This document shows, piece after piece, positions 32,619-41,494 of a stretch of 47,307 nt of DNA; positions within the stretch are counted from its first letter, which is position 1; every line of letters begins with the position of its first letter. The notes below the pieces were generated by a model. That model had not been told where the DNA came from and searched no databases. It was given only the letters and a program-made list of their open reading frames with translations. This DNA comes from Verrucomicrobiota bacterium (GTDB lineage Bacteria > Verrucomicrobiota > Verrucomicrobiia > Opitutales > Opitutaceae), in the NCBI GenBank assembly GCA_016871595.1, contig VHCY01000009.1:1-47307 (forward strand), in the 5' to 3' direction. Position numbers and translations under genes: made by a program.

Positions 32619-35600
32619 TCACTGGCCCGGGGGCAGATAAGCACCCGTGCCCGAATTGTTCGGGTCCTTGCCCTGGAGGTCGGCGGACTTGCTCAGCGCG
32701 CTGAGGTCCTTGGTGCCGGCGGCATTCACCGTCAGGACACCGACCGCCTGCATGAGCTTCGGCAGCGTGATGTTGCCGGAAGCGCTCAGGGTCGTGGAGA
32801 CACCGTTGAAGCTCACGATGCCACCGCGGTTCACCAAGGAGATGTTACCTCCGGAGGAGATCGAGGCAGACTGGAGGGCCGTCGAACCGGTAACGATCGC
32901 GGTGTCGTCGGACTCGATGAGCGAGACCTGCTGACCCACGAAGCGCACCGTGCCGAACTTGTTGGCCGCACCGGTGAGGGCGATGTTGGCGCTCGCCGCC
33001 TGGAAGGAGGCGTCGCCACCCGCCTGGACGCTGCCGGCCGACAGGATGTTGCCGGTGGGCAGGGCGGTGGTGACCGTCAAGTTGCCGGTGGCGATGGCCG
33101 GGGCCGCGGCGGAGCCGAGGACCAGGGCAACGCTGCCCAGCGGGGAGAGGGTCACGTTGTTGGCGTTGAAGACCACGCCGCCGGTGGTGGCGAACTCGGT
33201 CGTCGGGTCATCGATGACGATGTTACCCGCCGTCGCGTTCAGGGTCACCACGCCGGAGCCGACCGCGGCCACGGTGCCACCGATGCGGAGGTTAGCGAGA
33301 CCAGTGTCGATGATGTCGCCGCTGACGGAGGTCGCCGTGAAGCTACCCGTCGCGCCGCCCTGCATCGCCACGGTGCCGAGGTTGAGCGTACCCGCCTCGG
33401 TGATCGTGATGTTACGGGAGGCCGTGGTGGTCTCCAGGGACACGCGGCCGAAGTTGTTGCCGGTGTTGGTCAGGGTGATGTTGCCGGTGGCCTTGAACGA
33501 GGCCGAACCGAAAACCCGGAGCGCGGCGCTCTGGAAGAGGTTCTGGGTCGTGGTTGCGGTGAGGGAGTTCACGTTGGTGTTGCCGAGCGTCAGATTGCCC
33601 GTCGACTGCACCGCGGCGGCGCCGCTGGGGGCCGAGATGTTGGCGGTCACGACGTTACCACCGGTGGTGAAGGCACCATTACGGGTGGTCGTGCCACCGA
33701 TCAGAACGGAGCCATTGGCGGCGTTCAGGTTGAGCGTGCCGTTGTTGGTCACAGTCACGTTCGCGTCCGGATCCTCGATGATGCTGCCAGTCCGGCTGGT
33801 CAGGGTGGAGGTACCGCGCGAGTTCAGGGTGCCGAGGCGCATCGTGCCTTCCTCAACCACCGTCACAGTCCGACTCTCGGAAGCGTTCGTCACAACCTCG
33901 ACGCGGCCGAAATTGTTCCCGGCGTTGCCGAGGACGATGTTATTGTTCGCCGTTGTGAACTTGGCGAGCCCGAAGCTGTTGACGGAGGTGCCCGAAGCCT
34001 GGGTGATGGTACCCGAGTTGCCCGCGGAGCCGTTGGCGGCCGTGGCCACAATCGAACCCACCGTCAGGTTGCCGAGGGTCAGGTTCCAGGTGTTGGCGAG
34101 GGAGCCGCCACCAGCCGTCGCGGTCACCAAGCCAGCGGCGGTGCCCGAGAGGGTCAGGTTCGAGACGTCGTTGAGCGTCACGGCGCCCGTGCTGTTGTTC
34201 AGCACCACGGCGTTGAAGTCGTTGGCGCCGTTGAGGGTGACGGACGCCGCAACCGTGGCGTTGCCAGCGGACACGGAGGTCGTGCCGCCAACGATCAGAC
34301 CGCCAACACCATTCTGCGTCAGGGCCCCGTTAGCAGCCGTGGCGCTGAGGTCGCCAGACACCTGAGCGGCGGCGGCGTTGTTGTTGAAGTCGAGCGAACC
34401 GCCGGACACCAAGCTGACGCCGCCGACCACCGCGAGGCTGTCCACGGTGATATTATTGCCGGTCGAGGTCGTGAGGGCGAGGTTACCCGTGATGCTAGAG
34501 CTGACGGTCACCGACTGGTTGGCGGTGATGGCCGCTTGGCCGTTGCCACCGACCGCAATCGAGCCGAACCGATTGTTCAGGTTATCGAGCGTCAGGCTGT
34601 TGTTACCACCGACATTGAACGAAGCCGCACCGGTCACGGTGAGGTTGCCGCTGTCGATAATGCCGCCCTGGGCGCTGCTGGCGGTCAGGCTGGAGGCCGT
34701 GACGTTGCCGAGGTTCAGGGTCGTGGTCTCAGCGATCGAGACGGTGCCCGCAACCGTGCCGGTCGGATTCGAAACGCTGACCGTTCCATAGCGGACGCTC
34801 GGGGCGAGGCCAGCATTCTTCGTGGCGGCGTCGAGCAGGATGTTACCGCCGGAGGTCACCAGGTTCAGGTTGCCGAACAGGTTAACCGCGGAGTAATCGC
34901 CATCACCGATGTTACCGTTGTTGGCCGTGGGGACGAGCGCGGTGCCGTTGATGACGTTGATCGACAGGTTGCCGCCGATCGTCAGGGCCTGAGCGGCCGT
35001 GCCGGCGCCGGTGCCGAGGGTCACGTTGGTGGCCCCGCCGACCGCGTTGACCGTGAGGTCACCGGTCAGGTTCGTGGTGCCGAGGGTGATCGAATTGGTG
35101 TTGGCCAGCACGGCGGAGGCGCCGGACAGCTGGACGACGCCGGTGCCTTCCAGCGTGTTGGCGCCGGAGAGGTCGATGTTACCGAGGGCGGCAGCGACGT
35201 GCGTCAGCGAACCAGTCGAGGAGCTCAGGACCGAGCCCAGAGCCTGGGTGATATTGCCCGCGGCAGCGCGGAGGGTGATGGTGCGGTTCGAGCTGATGCT
35301 GCCGACCGTGAGGTTGCCCGCGGTGGCGTTCAGGGTGACCGAGCCCGCGCGGGTCGCATTGCCCGCGGTGATGGAGCCGGCGCTGGTGTTGACCGCGGTG
35401 CCGATGAGGCTGATGCCGCCGCCACCGGTGGTCGCATTACCCTGGGTGGACAGAGTGGCGCCCGTCGCGAGGGCGACATTGCCAGTGGTGTTCACCGTGA
35501 TCGCGGTCGAATTACCGCCGACCGCCGAGATGCTGCCCACGGTCACATTGCCGAGACCGGTGAAGCTGAAGCTCGAGTTGTTCGAAACCGTGCCGGAAAG

Positions 35601-36710
35601 GACCCCGCCCACGGTGCTGTTCTGCGAGATCGAGACACCCGTGCGGGTGATCGTGCCGGTGGTGCTGAAGTCGGCGTTACCAGCAACCGAGAGGGTGCCG
35701 ACGGTCGCGATCGCCGGGGAGGTGCTGTAGCCAGCGGCAGTGACCGCGAGGCTGCCACCGAGGGTGGAGTTCGACAGATAGACGTCGCTGACATCCTTGA
35801 CCACCACCGCACCCAACGGGGTCAGACCGACCGCCGTGTTGAGCGAGATGTTGGAGAAGTCGTTGCCGACGTTGTCCAGGGTGATGTTGTTGCTGCCCGT
35901 CGTGGTGAACGTCGCCAGCTTCGTCATGAAGGTGGTGTCGCCCACGCTGATCGTGCCGCCCGCGCCCTGCGTGATGTCGCTGTTGGTGGCGGTGACCGCG
36001 AGGTTACCGGCGACGCGCACGTTACCGTTGGCCGCGAGGCTCAGCGGAGTGGCGGCGGTGACCGAACGAACCGAGACGTCTCCGCTGGCGTTCACCGAGG
36101 CGAGCGACAGGGAGCCACCGACCGCGGTCAGCGTGCTGGTGAAGATCGGGGCGGCGGTAGAGGCGCCGGGGGCCGGATTCGGGATACCGATGCTGATCGA
36201 GCCGTTGCCGGAAGCGCTCGGGATCAGCACCAGGTTACCGCTGGTGAGGAAGGCACCGTTGTCTTCGTTGAGCGTGCTCAACACCAGACCACCGGAAGCG
36301 GTCACAACCGCACCTTGGTGAACATTAATCATGCCACCGGGGGCAAGGATGAAGACGCGGCCGTTGGAGTCGATCTGACCGGCGATGGTGGCCGTGTCGA
36401 CGGCAGCGGAAGTACCGACACGGTTCAGCACCGCGCCGCCCGCCGGCATCTGGAAGTTGTAGACCTCGCCCGCGTCGATCGCGAACTTGGTGGCATTCCA
36501 CTGGAGGACCGCACGGTCCGACGTGGAGATCGTGGCCACGGAGCCGAGGTTCGTAACGGACGCAGATCCGTTTTGAACGGTGAAGTTGGGGGTAGCCGCG
36601 GTCGGCAATACCGCCCAGACAGGACTCGGCAGAATGGCCACGGGGCCAACCGCCAGCATCGCAGTGAACAACTTGCGAAGCGACAGACTAACGTTCGGTC
36701 GATTTTTCAT
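32619..36710 (-). CDS. Two-partner secretion adhesin (TpsA, filamentous haemagglutinin family)
   Basis: A 1363-residue exported beta-helix protein. The long signal region (SLRKLFTAMLAVGPVAILP) precedes a TPS domain at about 35-190: RAVLQWNATKFAIDAGEVYNF, LNRV, TIAGQIDSNGRVFILAPGGM and GAVVTASGGLVLSTLNEDNG. The usual NPNGI motif is here APGGM. The rest is beta-helix repeats with a recurring unit of the type N-N-I-T-L-x-N-x-x-N-x-F-G-x-V, at least six copies. I count about 45-50 N-X-S/T sites. There are almost no cysteines. No anchor or autotransporter barrel is visible at the C-terminus (GTGAYLPPGQ), so the protein is released or retained by its own fold. The start at 36710 is set by the signal region; a longer in-frame reading would overlap the STT3-like gene. 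A weak promoter-like pair (TTGGAT, 16 bases, TAAACC) is on the minus strand at 36763-36736. The gene is visibly less GC-rich than its neighbours. Its likely transporter is TpsB at 39821. Confidence 0.88.
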   Translation of the reverse strand: MKNRPNVSLSLRKLFTAMLAVGPVAILPSPVWAVLPTAATPNFTVQNGSASVTNLGSVATISTSDRAVLQWNATKFAIDAGEVYNFQMPAGGAVLNRVGTSAAVDTATIAGQIDSNGRVFILAPGGMINVHQGAVVTASGGLVLSTLNEDNGAFLTSGNLVLIPSASGNGSISIGIPNPAPGASTAAPIFTSTLTAVGGSLSLASVNASGDVSVRSVTAATPLSLAANGNVRVAGNLAVTATNSDITQGAGGTISVGDTTFMTKLATFTTTGSNNITLDNVGNDFSNISLNTAVGLTPLGAVVVKDVSDVYLSNSTLGGSLAVTAAGYSTSPAIATVGTLSVAGNADFSTTGTITRTGVSISQNSTVGGVLSGTVSNNSSFSFTGLGNVTVGSISAVGGNSTAITVNTTGNVALATGATLSTQGNATTGGGGISLIGTAVNTSAGSITAGNATRAGSVTLNATAGNLTVGSISSNRTITLRAAAGNITQALGSVLSSSTGSLTHVAAALGNIDLSGANTLEGTGVVQLSGASAVLANTNSITLGTTNLTGDLTVNAVGGATNVTLGTGAGTAAQALTIGGNLSINVINGTALVPTANNGNIGDGDYSAVNLFGNLNLVTSGGNILLDAATKNAGLAPSVRYGTVSVSNPTGTVAGTVSIAETTTLNLGNVTASSLTASSAQGGIIDSGNLTVTGAASFNVGGNNSLTLDNLNNRFGSIAVGGNGQAAITANQSVTVSSSITGNLALTTSTGNNITVDSLAVVGGVSLVSGGSLDFNNNAAAAQVSGDLSATAANGALTQNGVGGLIVGGTTSVSAGNATVAASVTLNGANDFNAVVLNNSTGAVTLNDVSNLTLSGTAAGLVTATAGGGSLANTWNLTLGNLTVGSIVATAANGSAGNSGTITQASGTSVNSFGLAKFTTANNNIVLGNAGNNFGRVEVVTNASESRTVTVVEEGTMRLGTLNSRGTSTLTSRTGSIIEDPDANVTVTNNGTLNLNAANGSVLIGGTTTRNGAFTTGGNVVTANISAPSGAAAVQSTGNLTLGNTNVNSLTATTTQNLFQSAALRVFGSASFKATGNITLTNTGNNFGRVSLETTTASRNITITEAGTLNLGTVAMQGGATGSFTATSVSGDIIDTGLANLRIGGTVAAVGSGVVTLNATAGNIVIDDPTTEFATTGGVVFNANNVTLSPLGSVALVLGSAAAPAIATGNLTVTTALPTGNILSAGSVQAGGDASFQAASANIALTGAANKFGTVRFVGQQVSLIESDDTAIVTGSTALQSASISSGGNISLVNRGGIVSFNGVSTTLSASGNITLPKLMQAVGVLTVNAAGTKDLSALSKSADLQGKDPNNSGTGAYLPPGQ

Positions 36711-36853
36711 TGAGGTGATACGTGTGTGTGTGACTGGTTTACGCCTAACAGCTGGACATCCAAGGGCAGGGCTCCGGGACTGGCAAGCAGATTTTTGGGG
36801 GCCCCGGGACGACCGGATCCGGCGACGAAGGCCTCTCCCGGTGCGGACATTGC

Positions 36854-39454
36854 CTACTCGCGCCACGGGCGCCCCGCGCGAAACGCCTCCAAGCGAGCCT
36901 CCGTCAGTTTCGCGATCGCAGCATCGTTGGCCTGCCGCGCCGCCGCCAAGGCCGCCTCCGCCGTCCGCACCGCGTCCGGGAAGCGCCCCTGTTCCGCCCA
37001 GGCCGCCGCCAAGGTATTGAGATAAGTGGCCGAAGCGGGGTCGGCGCGGACCGCCTCCTCCGCCCACCGCACCGCCTCCGCCCCGTTGCGCAGCCCATCG
37101 ACCTTGCAGGTGGCCAGTACCCACGCGAGGTAGGTGGCCAGATTGGGGTCCACCCGCTCGGCCAGGGCGGTCCGATAAATCAAGATCGCCTCCGCCGGGC
37201 GCTGCGCCCGGTAGAAACTGGCCGCCCCGTTGGCGTACATCGCGGGCCGCTCCGGCCCCGGGGAGCGGCGGATCGCCTCCACCAACGAACGGGCGGAGGC
37301 CTCGAACTCGTTGCGCCCAAATTGGATATCGGCTTTCTTAAACCAGGGTTGCGGGGCCTGGGGCAAGGCCTGAATCAGGGCGTCGAAGTCCTTCTCCGCG
37401 GCCGCGGCCTCCCCTAGCTCCAGTTTGGTCAGGGCTACATTAAAGATCGCATCCGCCTCGGTCTGATCCCAAGCCACTTTGACCAGCAACACAAAGAGGT
37501 TCAACGACTTGAATTCATCCGGGAGACGATAGGGGATGGCCTGCAGCCACGTCGGGACCACCTTGTCCACGAGCAACAGGTGCCCGAAGGTCTTCTTCAC
37601 TTCCTCATCCGGCAGGGTCGGATTCAGGAGTTTGAAGTACGGGCCGATGAAGTTCTCCTCGGACAAAATCGCGAGGTGAGTGACGCCGTGCTGGCGGATC
37701 AGCGCCTTGGCCTCGTCCACCGAGCGGGCCGCCAGGATATTCCCGGCCGCCTTCAGGCCGGCGTTGTTCTCCCAGTAGAGGGTACCCAGGGTCTTGAAGC
37801 GGCCGTAATAGCCGATCCCCGTGGAGCTGTTGGGGCTGCTGACGAGGACGATGTCACCGGTCGGCTGGGTCGCCCGCAGGGCGCGGGCGATGTCCCGGAA
37901 CAGGGGCGCGTAGGCATCGGCGGGCGAGATGCGCAGCTCCACCACATCCTCCCGCGCCATCACGATCCGGCGCACCGAGTTCACCCCGTAGAGCAGCGTT
38001 GCGGCCACGAGGACGGCACCCCAACGGACCGCCGGGCGTGCGCCCCGGAAGTAAACCACCGCGAGAACAAGGGAGAGGACAATGAAAGGCCCCGTGGTGT
38101 TGAGCAGCCAGCGGGACTGCCAAAAGGAGAGGGCTAGCGCCAAGACGCATACGAGCGTGGAGAAGAGCAGAATCAACGGCCGGCGGCGGGAAACCAGCAG
38201 GGCCAGCACGGCGAGGAACAGGGGGATGTTCTCGATGATCGCGACGTCGATGAACGGCCGGGGGCCGAGGCGGGCAAGGGTCTTGTGCAGCGGGAGGAAT
38301 TCCTGGATGTGCTGGTGGTGCAGGGCCGCCAGAAAGGGGTCCGCGACGGTGAAGACCTGCGCCTTGAAGAGAACGATCGTGAGCGGCGCCACGGCGGCGA
38401 GGGCGGCCCCGAGGGCCAGCCGGGGCCAGCGGAGCAGCGCCGGGCGGCAACCGCCCAGCCACCAGGTGGACAACTCTGCCAACAGTTCGCCCGCGCCCCA
38501 CCAGGCCATCGCGTAGAAGGGATGGTTCACCTCCAGCCGGACCCCGAGGTGCTGCGGGAAGTATTCGAGCAGGTAGAACCCCAGGCTCGCGCCCGCCCCC
38601 ACCCGGCCCCACAGGCGCCAGGCGTCCGGCTCGAACTTTAGGCCCAGCGCGGCCGCCCGCCGCCCGGCGACCAAGGTGACCAGGGCCGCCGCGACACCGA
38701 TGAAGGCGATCGTGGGGATGACCGAAGCGGCGCCGACCCACATCCCGAAGGCCCCGCCCAACGCGGAAACCACGGCCGCCCGGCGCACTTGGCGGGAGGA
38801 TTCGGGGAGCGGCGTCTCGGGCGCTGCCGGTGGCCGCCACCACCCCATCCCCATCAGGACCACGCCCAGCACCAGGGTGAAGACGCTCGCCGCAATCAGG
38901 CCGTGATGGTCGACGTAGGCCGGAAAGAAACCCTCATAAAAGCGGTTGTGCCCGCCCATCGCGATGGCGACCAGCAGTCCACCCAGCAGGCCGGTGCGCC
39001 GCGCCGCCCAGCCGGAAATGAGCACGATCGCAATAAACAGGGTCACCCCGGGCAGCCAGACGGTCATTCGCTCCACGGCCTGCGGCAGGGGTCGGCCGGT
39101 GAGCCAGTGGTCCAGCTTGCCCGCTCCCGCGATGGCCCAGGCCCACGCGGAGTTCCAGTGCACTTCCCGGCCGTGGGGGGCGTTATCGATGTCGGTCCAG
39201 CGCAGCCGGATCTGGTCCCCTTCGAGGAGCGTCAGGGCGTGCCGCACCCACGTTTGGGCATCCGCGGCGAATCCCGGGTAAGCGGACTGCAGGGGGGTGC
39301 CCGCCTGCGCGGCGCCGCGGAGGCCCATCCCTTCGGCGACGCCCAGGTAGCGCTGTAGGTACCAGGCGTGACCGAAGATGAGGGCGCCCAGCACCAGCCA
39401 AGCCGGGATCAGCACCGCCCAACGGCACGCGGGAGTCTCGTGGCTGAGCTTCAT
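36854..39454 (-). CDS. STT3/PglB-like membrane oligosaccharyltransferase with TPR tail
   Basis: An 866-residue membrane protein. About 12 transmembrane segments lie within residues 10-490. The first external loop has Asp in FAADAQTWVRHALTLLEG (65-72), then TDIDNAPHGREVHWNSAWAW (88-105), resembling the D...RH...PxG loop of STT3/PglB/AglB. VDHHG at 181-185 matches the second conserved loop. After the membrane part, a soluble region has NSSTGIGYYGRFKTLGTLYW near residue 545, in the place of the WWDYG motif, followed by ARSVDEAKALIRQHGVTHLA as in the STT3 periplasmic domain. Residues about 690-860 are TPR helices. Known STT3 enzymes transfer a lipid-linked glycan to Asn in N-X-S/T on the outer face of the membrane. 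The WWDYG motif is degenerate, so activity is uncertain. Other GT-C or PMT-type enzymes are alternatives. It lies 143 bases upstream of tpsA on the same strand. Confidence 0.6.
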   Translation of the reverse strand: MKLSHETPACRWAVLIPAWLVLGALIFGHAWYLQRYLGVAEGMGLRGAAQAGTPLQSAYPGFAADAQTWVRHALTLLEGDQIRLRWTDIDNAPHGREVHWNSAWAWAIAGAGKLDHWLTGRPLPQAVERMTVWLPGVTLFIAIVLISGWAARRTGLLGGLLVAIAMGGHNRFYEGFFPAYVDHHGLIAASVFTLVLGVVLMGMGWWRPPAAPETPLPESSRQVRRAAVVSALGGAFGMWVGAASVIPTIAFIGVAAALVTLVAGRRAAALGLKFEPDAWRLWGRVGAGASLGFYLLEYFPQHLGVRLEVNHPFYAMAWWGAGELLAELSTWWLGGCRPALLRWPRLALGAALAAVAPLTIVLFKAQVFTVADPFLAALHHQHIQEFLPLHKTLARLGPRPFIDVAIIENIPLFLAVLALLVSRRRPLILLFSTLVCVLALALSFWQSRWLLNTTGPFIVLSLVLAVVYFRGARPAVRWGAVLVAATLLYGVNSVRRIVMAREDVVELRISPADAYAPLFRDIARALRATQPTGDIVLVSSPNSSTGIGYYGRFKTLGTLYWENNAGLKAAGNILAARSVDEAKALIRQHGVTHLAILSEENFIGPYFKLLNPTLPDEEVKKTFGHLLLVDKVVPTWLQAIPYRLPDEFKSLNLFVLLVKVAWDQTEADAIFNVALTKLELGEAAAAEKDFDALIQALPQAPQPWFKKADIQFGRNEFEASARSLVEAIRRSPGPERPAMYANGAASFYRAQRPAEAILIYRTALAERVDPNLATYLAWVLATCKVDGLRNGAEAVRWAEEAVRADPASATYLNTLAAAWAEQGRFPDAVRTAEAALAAARQANDAAIAKLTEARLEAFRAGRPWRE

Positions 39455-39820
39455 CGGCGGGAGTTAAAATGGACGCCCATACAGGGCCTCCAGCCCTGCC
39501 AGCGCGGGGTGCGCCAAGCAAGCGCTTTGGCGCCTCCCGGCCCGAACGCCTTGGTTTTTGGCTTGGCCCGCCCGAACGCGTTTACGGTCCTGTAATACCC
39601 GCGCAAGCCACCCGCAAGGATCGCGCCCTACCCTCCCGGAAATGCGCCGCCCCGATCCCTTTCCCCTCCCCCCCGCCTGCGGTGAGCCTGTCGAACCCGC
39701 CTGCCGTGAGCCCGTCGAACCCGCCTGCGGTGAGCCCGCCGAACCCGGCCTGCCGTGAGCCTGTCGAACGGTTTGGCCTTGAACATCCCCGGCCGCCGAA
39801 GGTCTCCTCCCCGCCTGAAG
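39455..39820. other. Divergent intergenic region between STT3-like gene and tpsB
   Basis: This 366-base gap separates the leftward STT3-like gene from the rightward tpsB. I see no gene in it. It contains a short GC-rich imperfect inverted segment at about 39485-39560 and the tandem repeat at 39673-39769, and it must hold the promoters for both flanking genes. No convincing -35/-10 pair could be chosen by eye. Confidence 0.5.
39673..39769 (+). repeat. Four tandem copies of a 24-bp repeat upstream of tpsB
   Basis: The unit is CCGCCTGCGGTGAGCCTGTC followed by GAAC. Copies run 39673-39696, 39697-39720, 39721-39744 and 39745-39769 (25 bases in the last). They differ at one to three positions. The reverse form, GTTCGACAGGCTCACNGCAGG, is a dispersed motif I recognise from many environmental genomes. 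The array ends 51 bases before the tpsB start. Confidence 0.85.
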
Positions 39821-41476
39821 ATGTCCGTTCTCCGCCTCACGTTTTGCCTCCTGACCGCCCTCCTGTCGGCCGGGGTGACGCGCGCCGCTGAGGCCGCGCC
39901 GGCCGCCCCGGCCGCGCCACGGATCATTCTCCGGCAGCTGCTCTTCGCGGAGTCCATCGAGGCCGCCCAAGCCCTGCAGCCCGATCCGGCCAAGGGCTAT
40001 ATCGTGCTGACCGGCCCCTTGATCGGCAGCGATGTCGCCGAGCTGGGCCGCCGCCTCGCCGCGGGCGAGGGCCAGGCCATCTCCGACCAGCTGCTCGTGG
40101 GCATCGTGCAGGTCACCACCGGATTCTTCCGGCAGCGCGATTTACCCGTGGCAGAGGTGATCATCCCGCCTCAGGACATCACCAAGGGCGTCATCCGGGT
40201 GGCCGTGATGCGGGGCAAGTTCCGCGAGATCAAATTCAAGGGCAACCGCTGGTTCAGTGATTCCCTGCTCCGGGATACCCTGCAGGTGCAGCGGGGCGAG
40301 ATCATCCGCCTCTCCCAGCTCGACCAGGCCATCAACTGGGCCAACACCAACCCGTTCCGCCGGGTACGGATCCACATTGAGCCCATTCCCGACACCGGCG
40401 AGGCGGACCTGCACATCGGGGTCGAGGAGAAGCTCCCGCTGCGCCTGGCGCTCTCCTACGACAACACCGGCAACGATCTGCTGGGCAACGACCGGCACAC
40501 CGCCGCGATCACCTGGGGCAACCTCTTCGGCCGCGACCACCAGGTCTCCTACCAGTTCACGACCACGCACGATCCGGACCTGATCCAGGCCCACGCCTTC
40601 GATTACCGGATTCCGCTCCCTTGGCGGCACCTGGTGATGCTCTCCGGCAACTTGGCGACGGTCGATGTGCCCCTCTACGAGGGCTACTTCAACCAGGCCG
40701 GCCGCAGCTCGGGCCTCGACCTGAAGTACCTCGCCCCGCTGCGCCTCAAGGGCTGGATGGCCGAGGGTTCCGCGATGGTGAGCTTCAAACGCTCCAATAA
40801 CAACCTCGAGTTCGGCGGCGCGGAGGTCTTCGGGTCCGGGACCGACACCTTCACGGCGTCCGTGGGCGGGACCTTCATCCGCCCGGACAAGCGGGGCCGC
40901 TGGGTAGTATCGCTAAATCTGACCGGCAGCCCGGGCGATATGAATTCCCGCAACACCGACGCCGCCTACGGCGAAAGCCGGTACGAGGCGCGCGCCCGCT
41001 TCTTCTACGGCCAGGCCTGGGCGCAGCGGGTGACCGTCCTCGCCCCCTCCCTCAGCCTAGCGAGCCGGGTGATCGTGCACGGCGGGAGCAACACCAACCT
41101 GTTGCCCTCGGAACAGTTCTCCTTGGGCGGGATGGGCACCGTGCGGGGGTACAAGGAACGCATCTTCTCCGGAGAGCGGGGCCTGCTGATGAACCAGGAG
41201 CTGACGAAGCAGTTGCCGGCGACCTCGCTCGGCAAGCGGCTACCGCCGCTAGAGACCTCGCTGGCGTTCTTCTGGGACTACGGGCGCGTCTACACCCATC
41301 AGGTGCGCACGATCGAACCGGAGAACTTCACCCTACAAAGCGTCGGCTTCGGGCTGCGCGCGAACATCGGCACGCATTTCAGCGCCACGCTCGACTACGG
41401 GCGGCAGGCCAAGGATCCGAAGTACACCGACCTCGCCCGCGGCCGCCTCCACGCGCGGGTGACGCTCGCGTACTGA
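39821..41476 (+). CDS. TpsB outer-membrane transporter (ShlB/FhaC/HecB family)
   Basis: A 551-residue Omp85-superfamily transporter. A signal peptide (LRLTFCLLTALLSAGVTRAA) is followed by two POTRA domains at about 25-200, with GYIVLTGPLIGSD, VTTGFFRQRDLPVAEVIIPP, IRVAVMRGKFREIKFKGNRW and NPFRRVRIHIEPIPDTGEAD. The 16-strand barrel follows, starting LPLRLALSYDNTGND. The conserved L6 motif VRGY occurs in GGMGTVRGYKERIFSGERG at about residue 440. The last residues LHARVTLAY end in an aromatic residue as barrel proteins do. It would secrete the TpsA at 32619 across the outer membrane. The ATG at 39821 opens the signal peptide; an in-frame start 66 bases upstream lies within the tandem repeat. It converges with the LysR gene after 18 bases. 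Confidence 0.92.
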   Translation: MSVLRLTFCLLTALLSAGVTRAAEAAPAAPAAPRIILRQLLFAESIEAAQALQPDPAKGYIVLTGPLIGSDVAELGRRLAAGEGQAISDQLLVGIVQVTTGFFRQRDLPVAEVIIPPQDITKGVIRVAVMRGKFREIKFKGNRWFSDSLLRDTLQVQRGEIIRLSQLDQAINWANTNPFRRVRIHIEPIPDTGEADLHIGVEEKLPLRLALSYDNTGNDLLGNDRHTAAITWGNLFGRDHQVSYQFTTTHDPDLIQAHAFDYRIPLPWRHLVMLSGNLATVDVPLYEGYFNQAGRSSGLDLKYLAPLRLKGWMAEGSAMVSFKRSNNNLEFGGAEVFGSGTDTFTASVGGTFIRPDKRGRWVVSLNLTGSPGDMNSRNTDAAYGESRYEARARFFYGQAWAQRVTVLAPSLSLASRVIVHGGSNTNLLPSEQFSLGGMGTVRGYKERIFSGERGLLMNQELTKQLPATSLGKRLPPLETSLAFFWDYGRVYTHQVRTIEPENFTLQSVGFGLRANIGTHFSATLDYGRQAKDPKYTDLARGRLHARVTLAY

Positions 41477-41494
41477 GCCGGCTTGGCCGGCGGC

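Noticed and set aside
34536-36713. Rightward 725-codon frame antisense to tpsA
   Set aside because: Asp/Arg/Val/Gly-rich mirror of the repetitive beta-helix coding sequence with no independent signal or motif.
36711-37124. Longer N-terminus for TpsA
   Set aside because: It would overlap the STT3-like gene by about 270 bases and adds an Arg/Gly-rich stretch before an obvious signal region.
39673-39769. CRISPR array
   Set aside because: The 24-bp units are directly adjacent with no spacers, and no cas genes are present.
41477-41494. Bidirectional terminator between tpsB and the LysR gene
   Set aside because: The GCCGGC-type palindromes here are short and overlap coding sequence; no T-run.
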